Shown piece after piece: positions 59,172 through 64,000 of a DNA stretch of 64,000 bases. Position numbers and translations under genes: made by a program. Each line of letters opens with the position of its first letter. Position 1 is the stretch's first letter. The notes under the pieces were generated by a model. It had not been told where the DNA came from. It made no database searches and was given only the letters and a program-made list of their open reading frames with translations. The DNA comes from Streptomyces sp. NBC_01351 (GTDB lineage Bacteria > Actinomycetota > Actinomycetes > Streptomycetales > Streptomycetaceae). Location: assembly GCF_036237315.1 (NCBI RefSeq), contig NZ_CP108356.1, forward strand, positions 7,569,501-7,633,500, read 5' to 3'.

Positions 59172-60142
59172 GCGCCGTCCCCCACCCGGGCTGCGACGGG
59201 GGCCGCCTGAGCCGACGGGACCTGCGTCGCCGGGGCTTGGATTACCGGTACCTGGGTCGACGTCGCCTGCACCGGGATCGACACGGGCACGGGCAACGAG
59301 TACGGCAGGGCGGCGGAAGGGCCCACGCCCCCGCCCGCCCGGGCCAGCTCCAGCACCGCCCCGGCCACCCGCGCGGCCGCGTCCGGGACCTGACGGAAAC
59401 TCGGGAAGTCGTTCACGTCGACGACCACCGGCCCGTCCGGACCCAGCAGCACGTCCACCCCGTACAGGTCGAGCCCGTACACCACCCCCACCCGCGCGGC
59501 GATCTCCGCGACCTCCGCCGACAGCGGCACGCGGCGCTCCCGCACCGAGGCGTCCGGGTGCAGCGGGGAACAGCGCTCGGTCGCGAACAGCTCCCCGCCG
59601 ACCCCGTACACCTTGATGTCCGTACCGCGATTGGGCACGTACGGCTGGGCGATGAGCATGCCCTCGCCCGCGAGCCCGGGAAGCATCGCCTCCAGCCGCC
59701 TGGGCGAGGACACCAGGTGCACGGCCCGCCCGGAGCTGCCGTCGGCGGGCTTGACGACGAGGGGGTACTCCGCCGCCGTTATCTCCCGCAGCAGTTCGGG
59801 GGAGGCCACCGCGTACGTGGTCGGCAGCGGGAGCCCCTGCCCGTGCCCGATGGCGGCGGCCAGTGCCTTGTCCCGTACGCCCCGGATCGAGCGGGCGTCG
59901 TTGACCGTGGTCATTCCGGCCGCGGCAGCGGCTTCGAGGAGGGTCAGCCCGGGTCCGCCGGAGACCGTCTTGAGCACCCACGCGTCGTGCGCGCCCGCGT
60001 CGACGGCCTCGCCCATGCGCAGCAACGATCCGCCCGGCCGCACCACGTCGACCCGGTGGCCCCACGCGGTCAGTTGCCGGATCACCTCGTTCGGCATGCC
60101 GTCGTGGCGGTAGTGCTCCTCCACCAGGAAGCAGAGCCTCAT
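59168..60142 (-). CDS. ATP-grasp ligase 1 (RimK/LysX-like)
   Basis: 324 residues from ATG 60142 (GGGAAGG upstream). Pre-ATP-grasp region (CFLVEEHYRHDGMPNEVIRQ), then YPLVVKPADGSSGRAVHLV, MLIAQPYVPNRGTDIKVYGV, VYGLDLYGVDVLL and VVVDVNDFPSF, the full ATP-grasp set. The last about 50 residues are a Pro/Val/Gln-rich tail with PVQATSTQ-type repeats, probably disordered. First gene of the tandem ligase pair. Confidence 0.85.
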   Translation of the reverse strand: MRLCFLVEEHYRHDGMPNEVIRQLTAWGHRVDVVRPGGSLLRMGEAVDAGAHDAWVLKTVSGGPGLTLLEAAAAAGMTTVNDARSIRGVRDKALAAAIGHGQGLPLPTTYAVASPELLREITAAEYPLVVKPADGSSGRAVHLVSSPRRLEAMLPGLAGEGMLIAQPYVPNRGTDIKVYGVGGELFATERCSPLHPDASVRERRVPLSAEVAEIAARVGVVYGLDLYGVDVLLGPDGPVVVDVNDFPSFRQVPDAAARVAGAVLELARAGGGVGPSAALPYSLPVPVSIPVQATSTQVPVIQAPATQVPSAQAAPVAARVGDGA

Positions 60143-60351
60143 GGACCTTCCCCATATTCCCCGGACGTCCGCCGATTCCGTCCGGCGAGTTGTGACGCCA
60201 CAGGATGTCATGGACCGCAATGTGACGATCGGTCCAGGCCCGTCCCGCAGTCATACCGTCGGTCCGTCGGCCGCCGGTCTGCCCGGACCATGTAGGGGGG
60301 CCGGCCGAAACTCCGGTGAATCATCAGACAAGCTGCTGCTACGTTGATCGC

Positions 60352-61083
60352 GTGCCGAAGCTGAATCAGATCATCGCAGTCGAAAAGGGCGTCAAGTCCA
60401 AGTCCCTCTCGGAGCTCACCCAGGCTCACCACGACGTGCAGAAGCCCGCCCTGCTGGCCGGCATCTCGCGGACGTATCAGCCCAAGGACGAGGAGGGCGA
60501 GCAGCTGCCGCCCGAGTCCACCCGGGTGCAGATCAAGGCGGAGGACGTGCTGCGCGCCACGGCGGGAACGCTGACGCGGCTCTTCGACGTGACGGCGACC
60601 AAGGACTGGGCGAACCGCAGCGCGGCCGCCGACGTGGTCGTGGACGGCAACGTCCTGCTGCCGCAGGTGCCCGTGCCGTACTTGCTCTTCCTGGAGAAGC
60701 AGCTCACCGACCTGCACACGTTCGTGCGCAAGCTCCCGGTGCTTGACGCCTCCGAGTCCTGGAACCTGGACCCGTCCACCGACTCCTGGAAGACGGACCC
60801 GGTGCGCACCATCCGCACCAAGAAGGTGCCGCGCAACCACGTCAAGGCCGAGGCCACCGAGAAGCACCCGGCGCAGGTCGAGGTCTACTACGAGGACGTC
60901 CCGGTCGGCTACTGGACGACGGTGAAGTTCTCCGGCGCCCTCCCGGCCCGCCGCGTCAACGAACTGCTCGACCGCGTGGAGAAGCTCCAGCAGGCCGTCA
61001 AGTTCGCCCGCGAGGAGGCCAACAGCGCCGAGGTCACCGACCAGCGGGTCGGGGACGCGGTGTTCGGCTACCTCTTCAGGTAG
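60352..61083 (+). CDS. Conserved hypothetical protein (DUF7873-like)
   Basis: 243 residues from GTG 60352 (VPKLNQIIAVEKGVKSKS). Alpha/beta protein: LLPQVPVPYLLFLEKQLTDL, HTFVRKLPVLDASESWNLD, KKVPRNHVKAEATEKHPAQ, YYEDVPVGYWTTVKFSGAL and a C-terminal coiled helix AVKFAREEANSAEVTD. I recall it as a common Streptomyces family without known function. It ends 68-70 nt before the permuted tRNA locus and may be co-transcribed with it. Confidence 0.7.
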   Translation: MPKLNQIIAVEKGVKSKSLSELTQAHHDVQKPALLAGISRTYQPKDEEGEQLPPESTRVQIKAEDVLRATAGTLTRLFDVTATKDWANRSAAADVVVDGNVLLPQVPVPYLLFLEKQLTDLHTFVRKLPVLDASESWNLDPSTDSWKTDPVRTIRTKKVPRNHVKAEATEKHPAQVEVYYEDVPVGYWTTVKFSGALPARRVNELLDRVEKLQQAVKFAREEANSAEVTDQRVGDAVFGYLFR

Positions 61084-61150
61084 CCCCGAAAACTCCCTCT
61101 GTATGTCTGCAGGGGGTGCGCGAGAGCGCAAGCTGAAACTGATGTTGAAG

Positions 61151-61235
61151 CTGAACAGGGGTGTCAGTTGGGGGTTCGAATCCCTCCCCCGGCACACGAG
61201 CCGGGGTGGCCCAAGCCTGGTAGAGGCGGCCCCGT
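61151..61235 (+). tRNA. Permuted tRNA-like unit 1 (3' half then 5' half)
   Basis: The T stem (61170-61174/61182-61186) and T loop TTCGAAT come first, then the 3' acceptor strand CCCCGGC (61187-61193) with discriminator A. After the 5-nt linker CACGA comes the 5' acceptor GCCGGGG (61200-61206, 7/7 pairs), T8, and a D arm GCC/GGC with GGTAGA. The anticodon stem pairs across the gene: GCCCC (61229-61233) with GGGGT (61158-61162), and T61235 falls at position 33. The strands pair only in permuted order. The anticodon cannot be fixed because the ends lie in the loop. The 7-nt variable region is longer than usual. No CCA is encoded. Confidence 0.55.
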
Positions 61236-61305
61236 AAATCTCAGATTCTCGCTCCAGTCTCAGTATTCGCCGCCGAACACCGGATCGACCGAGCGTGGAC
61301 GATCA

Positions 61306-61379
61306 TCGATGGATGGGGGTTCAAGTCCCCTCTGCGCCTCTCTTCGTGGCGCGGTAGTTCAAAGGCAGAACACGTCGAT
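61306..61379 (+). tRNA. Permuted tRNA-like unit 2 (3' half then 5' half)
   Basis: T stem GGGGG/CCCCT (61315-61319/61327-61331) with T loop TTCAAGT, then 3' acceptor CTGCGCC (61332-61338) and T73. After an 8-nt linker comes the 5' acceptor GGCGCGG (61348-61354; six Watson-Crick pairs plus one G-U), T8 A9, and a canonical D arm GTTC-AAAGGCA-GAAC. The anticodon stem is CGTCG (61373-61377) with CGATG (61307-61311). T61379 is U33; joining choices give CUA or CUC anticodons. Variable region only 3 nt. The order is again 3' half before 5' half. Confidence 0.55.
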
Positions 61380-61405
61380 CTAAGAATGATCCGCGACTCT
61401 TAAAC

Positions 61406-61432
61406 GTGCCGGTGTGCGCAATTGGGTGGCAC
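61406..61432 (+). other. Orphan D-arm-like element
   Basis: GTGCCGG-TG-TGC-loop-GCA at 61406-61431 resembles an acceptor strand plus D arm (loop contains AATTGGG). No matching T arm follows or immediately precedes; it abuts the terminator. It may be the relic of a third unit. Confidence 0.25.
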
Positions 61433-61435
61433 ACA

Positions 61436-61468
61436 GGAGCCCGGGAGCTGGATATGCTCCCGGGCTCC
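61436..61468. terminator. 13-bp stem terminator
   Basis: GGAGCCCGGGAGC (61436-61448) and GCTCCCGGGCTCC (61456-61468), perfect, 7-nt loop TGGATAT. Ends both the RNA locus and the convergent anti-sigma operon. Confidence 0.85.
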
Positions 61469-61492
61469 GTCACGCCCGCCTCACCGTGCCCG

Positions 61493-62218
61493 TCAGATCG
61501 GTACGGACACGAACGCGCGGCCCGCCTCGTTCTCGACGAGGATCTCCTTGACGGCCGACGGGTCCACGGCCGCCGAGCCGTCGAGTGACGCGCCCTTGCC
61601 CTCGCCGTTGTCCGCGCTGCCCACGACCCAGCCGCCGGCGGTGGTGCGCGTGCCGTCCTTGGCGACCACGACCAGTCGGCACCGCTCGCCCTGCGGCACT
61701 CCCGTGACCGCCGCGTTCAGCTTCACCCACTTCGTGGCGGGCGTCATCTGTACGGTGATCCGCGCCCCGGTGGCCGGATCCGTGGCGGAGGCCACCTTGG
61801 TCCCGGGGACCTGCGTCGACGGAGCCGCCGACACCGTCGGGGACGGCGTCGGAGGCAGGGCCAGGGCCCCTTCGTCGGTGGAGCCGAGCTGCGCCCCGGC
61901 CCAGAACACGGCGGCCAGCGAGGCCGCCGCGGCCAGCGCCACGAGCCCGGTGCGCCTGCGCCGTTGGCCCTCGACCTCGCTCCGCATCTGCCGCAGGGTG
62001 CGCTGGAGCAGCAGGTCCCCGCCCTGCGGGGGTCCGTCCAGGAACGCCTCCTCGGGCACCTCGCCCAGTGCCGCCTCCATCTCTCTCAACGCGGCCACCT
62101 CCTCCCGGCACCCCGCGCATCCGCTCAGGTGCTCCTCGACCCGGCGGACCTCCTCGTCGTCCAGCACGCCGAGGACGTACGGGCCGAGCAGTTCCTCCTC
62201 GTGCAGCTGCCGGTTCAT
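61493..62218 (-). CDS. zf-HC2 anti-sigma factor
   Basis: 241 residues. N-terminal zinc anti-sigma domain LLGPYVLGVLDDEEVRRVEEH with HLSGCAGCREEV (HxxxCxxC). One membrane helix follows (GLVALAAAASLAAVFWAG), then an extracellular RskA-like domain (ATDPATGARITVQMTPATKWV, VVVAKDGTRTTAGGWVVG). It sequesters the ECF sigma factor encoded just upstream and overlapping by 4 bp. Probably released by regulated proteolysis. Confidence 0.9.
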   Translation of the reverse strand: MNRQLHEEELLGPYVLGVLDDEEVRRVEEHLSGCAGCREEVAALREMEAALGEVPEEAFLDGPPQGGDLLLQRTLRQMRSEVEGQRRRRTGLVALAAAASLAAVFWAGAQLGSTDEGALALPPTPSPTVSAAPSTQVPGTKVASATDPATGARITVQMTPATKWVKLNAAVTGVPQGERCRLVVVAKDGTRTTAGGWVVGSADNGEGKGASLDGSAAVDPSAVKEILVENEAGRAFVSVPI

Positions 62219-62826
62219 GCCACCACCTCACGCAGTCCGGCGGGCTGCTGGGGCGGCCTGCCCGATCGTTTGCCGTCTCTGAAACTGCCTTCCCTGGCGC
62301 CGCCGTCCCTGAAGACCTCGCGCAGGGCCTTGAGCGCGTAGTGCGAACGCGATTTCACCGTACCGGCCGGGATGCCGAGCCTGTCTGCCGCCTCCGAGAC
62401 GCTGAGCTGCCGGTAGTACAGCTCCGTCAGCACGTCCCGGTGTTCCGGGGACAGCTGGTCGAGGGCGCCCAGGACCGTCATGGTGTCCACCACGGAATCG
62501 GCGTGGTCCGCCTCGACCGGGGGAGTGGCCGTGACGCCCGAGACCTCCGGAGGCCGGGCGGCCTTCGCCCGGTACCGGTCGGTGATGATGTTGCGGGCCA
62601 CCGTCAGCAGCCAGCCGCGCACCGAACCCTTCCCGTTCACCAGGACTTCGGAGTGCCGCCAGGCCCGGATGAGGGTCTCCTGGACCACGTCCTCGGCGGC
62701 GGCGCGGTCGCCGGTCAGCCGGGTGGCGTACGCGAGCAGGGCGTGGCCGTGCTCCTCGTACACCGACTTGATCAATGCCTCGTCGGTCGAGCCCCGCCGA
62801 GTGCGGGGCCACAGTGGTCCGGCCAT
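62215..62826 (-). CDS. ECF sigma factor (SigK/SigL-like)
   Basis: 203 residues from ATG 62826 (GAGAGGG upstream). Region 2: LIKSVYEEHGHALLAYATRL, AEDVVQETLIRAWRH, VRGWLLTVARNIITDRYRA. Region 4: LDQLSPEHRDVLTELYYRQL, SVSEAADRLGIPAGTVKSR then HYALKALREV. Directly paired with its anti-sigma factor; it likely autoregulates the operon and controls envelope genes, possibly including the DUF1996 gene. Confidence 0.9.
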   Translation of the reverse strand: MAGPLWPRTRRGSTDEALIKSVYEEHGHALLAYATRLTGDRAAAEDVVQETLIRAWRHSEVLVNGKGSVRGWLLTVARNIITDRYRAKAARPPEVSGVTATPPVEADHADSVVDTMTVLGALDQLSPEHRDVLTELYYRQLSVSEAADRLGIPAGTVKSRSHYALKALREVFRDGGAREGSFRDGKRSGRPPQQPAGLREVVA

Positions 62827-62909
62827 CTCACCCTCTCCGTCTTCCTCGCTTGGGTCGTGCGCTCGGAACACGCCGCACGCGCGGACCCGGTTCACGTGAC
62901 GTACGTCAC

Positions 62910-63911
62910 TCAGGTGCGGCAGTCCCGGCCCGTGTTGAGGCAGTCGACGACCCCGACCATCTGCCTGTCGGTCATCGCGTTCACGAACATGGCGTGGTCC
63001 GTCCTGGGGCTGTGCCGCTGCTCGGGGAAGGAGTCGAGGGCGATCGGCGCGCCCGCGGGGACCTCGTAGGCGACGGTGAGTCGCAGTTCGGGCACGGGGA
63101 AGGTGCCCCGGGGGCAGGCGCCGCCCTCCCCCGGGAACAGCAGGTGCGAGCGGTGCCCGGCGGCGCCGATCGTGTCCAGGCCGTTCCAGCAGCTCGGGAA
63201 GGCGAGGGTGCGGGTGACCCGGTCGCCGGCCGGACAGCGCGGGTAGCGGGTGGTGGAGCGGTCCGGGGAACCGGAACACCCCCACCGGGCCCGGACGTCG
63301 GCGTCGGTGTCCGCCGTGAACGCCACTGCGTCGCCCGTCATCCCGCGCAGGAACCGCGGCATCGGCACCACCTTGCTCACCGGGTTGCCGCGGAACTCCA
63401 CCCGGACCGAGGCCTCGGGCAGGATCTCGCCCGCGTTGCCGTGTCCCGCCGAGGTCTCGTGCGGGCGGGTGCCCGGCCGGTCGGTGCGGCGCAGGACCGG
63501 CCAGTAGTACGTGGACCGGTCGCCGCCCGTGCAGCTGGTCGCGGCCGCGCCCAGGGACTCGTCGGTGGACATCGCGTCCGCCGAGAGGTTCCCCACGTAC
63601 GCGTGCGTGTGGTGGGCGCCGGACCGCAGGCCGGGCGAGACCACCAGGTTGTCCTCGTTGTAGTGGCCCTCCTCGTTGCGCCCGCACTCCACGACCACCG
63701 AACCCGCCGAACCCTCGGCGCCGGCGGCCCGATCGGCGTCGGGAGAGGGTGGAACGTCCTTGATGTCCACGTAGTCGGAGGGCGCCGGCCCGGCGGACCC
63801 GTGCGCGGGTTGCGGGCCGGCCGCTCGCGAGGCACCGAGTACGGCGGCGAGCAGCCCGCCCCCCAGGACCAGGCATATGACGAGAGTGAGCAGTCGGCGT
63901 TCGTTCCCCAT
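62910..63911 (-). CDS. DUF1996 secreted protein
   Basis: 333 residues from ATG 63911. Signal anchor LLTLVICLVLGGGLLAAVLG, then the DUF1996 domain rich in His, Cys and aromatic residues: HTHAYVGNLSADAMST, STYYWPVLR, FPSCWNG, HRSHLLFPGEGGACPRGTF. Known in secreted actinobacterial and fungal proteins of undefined function. It is upstream of the ECF sigma operon and transcribed in the same direction. Confidence 0.85.
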   Translation of the reverse strand: MGNERRLLTLVICLVLGGGLLAAVLGASRAAGPQPAHGSAGPAPSDYVDIKDVPPSPDADRAAGAEGSAGSVVVECGRNEEGHYNEDNLVVSPGLRSGAHHTHAYVGNLSADAMSTDESLGAAATSCTGGDRSTYYWPVLRRTDRPGTRPHETSAGHGNAGEILPEASVRVEFRGNPVSKVVPMPRFLRGMTGDAVAFTADTDADVRARWGCSGSPDRSTTRYPRCPAGDRVTRTLAFPSCWNGLDTIGAAGHRSHLLFPGEGGACPRGTFPVPELRLTVAYEVPAGAPIALDSFPEQRHSPRTDHAMFVNAMTDRQMVGVVDCLNTGRDCRT

Positions 63912-64000
63912 GGCGGTCACGGTTGCCGGTGGAAGGACCGGCGTCAACCTGGCATCCGCATGGCGGGCGGCCCGCCGCCGGGGCCGCGGCGTTCTTGCCC

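Larger units (their letters stand above)
61084..61492. other. 409-bp RNA locus between hypothetical gene and anti-sigma gene
   Basis: Contains two tRNA-like units in permuted order, an orphan D-arm-like hairpin and a strong terminator. No protein gene is credible: the plus-strand frame 61168-61383 reads peptides such as GVRIPPPAH and GGSSPLCA, typical of translated tRNA arms. A TGCGC-GAGA-GCGCA tetraloop hairpin (61117-61130) precedes unit 1. Confidence 0.7.

Noticed and set aside
61200..61342. A single normal-order tRNA from the first D arm to the second T arm
   Set aside because: Acceptor strands have two mismatches and the anticodon stem does not pair, whereas permuted pairing is nearly perfect.
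61168..61383. 71-codon frame in the RNA locus
   Set aside because: Its peptide (GVRIPPPAH, GGSSPLCA, AVVQRQNTS) is what translated tRNA arms look like.

Overview
The window is very GC-rich, with compact genes, frequent GTG starts, many ATGA/GTGA translational overlaps and typical actinobacterial families (ECF42 sigma factor with DGPF partner, zf-HC2 anti-sigma factor, HGxxPAAW membrane protein, DUF2330, DUF1996, LacI/GntR/TetR/MarR regulators). All of this points to a Streptomyces chromosome or a close relative. I see no phage genes, transposases or CRISPR arrays.

Layout. 1-4.0 kb: a two-gene RNA-repair operon on the minus strand. One product is an RNA ligase fused to a kinase; the other joins MJ1316/DUF504, EEP, 2H phosphoesterase and poly(A)-polymerase domains and runs off the left edge. 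4.1-13.8 kb: assorted housekeeping and accessory genes (WYL regulator, a frameshifted remnant of an envelope protein, tandem NUDIX, START-like protein, methyltransferase, DEAD-box helicase, MarR with its operator) and a close homologue of the ethylene-forming enzyme of Pseudomonas. 13.9-18.2 kb: cold-shock protein, a TetR/DUF1304 pair under a 42-bp palindrome, and an ECF42 sigma/DGPF pair. 18.3-33.3 kb: a stand-alone condensation-domain protein, a dense block of FtsX/MacB-type ABC transporters (three ATPases, three large permeases) and a histidine kinase/response regulator pair. 33.3-37.4 kb: repeat protein, LysR, epimerase, GNAT. 37.4-43.1 kb: a GntR regulator divergent from a complete ABC importer operon ending in a HAD phosphatase. 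43.1-45.9 kb: small genes around a 17-copy CCAG microsatellite, then DUF2330.

46-55 kb: a probable LacI-controlled regulon. Four copies of a TTACACGTGTAA-like palindrome lie upstream of an MFS/SurE/esterase cluster, the LacI gene itself and an alpha/beta-hydrolase. The MFS-side site shares its intergenic gap with a second esterase gene. 55-60 kb: an ATP-binding regulator, a benzoate-CoA-ligase-like enzyme, a DMT transporter and two overlapping ATP-grasp ligases. 60.3-64 kb: a conserved hypothetical gene, an RNA locus, an ECF sigma/anti-sigma pair and a DUF1996 protein.

The most striking element is the 61.1-61.4 kb RNA locus. Two tRNA-like units appear in circularly permuted order: the T arm and 3' acceptor strand come first, then a 5-8 nt linker, then the 5' acceptor strand and D arm, with the gene ends falling in the anticodon loop. 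Each unit's acceptor and anticodon strands pair only in the permuted order. No way of joining the ends is visible beside the locus; the only RNA ligase/kinase in the window is the RNA-repair operon about 57 kb away.
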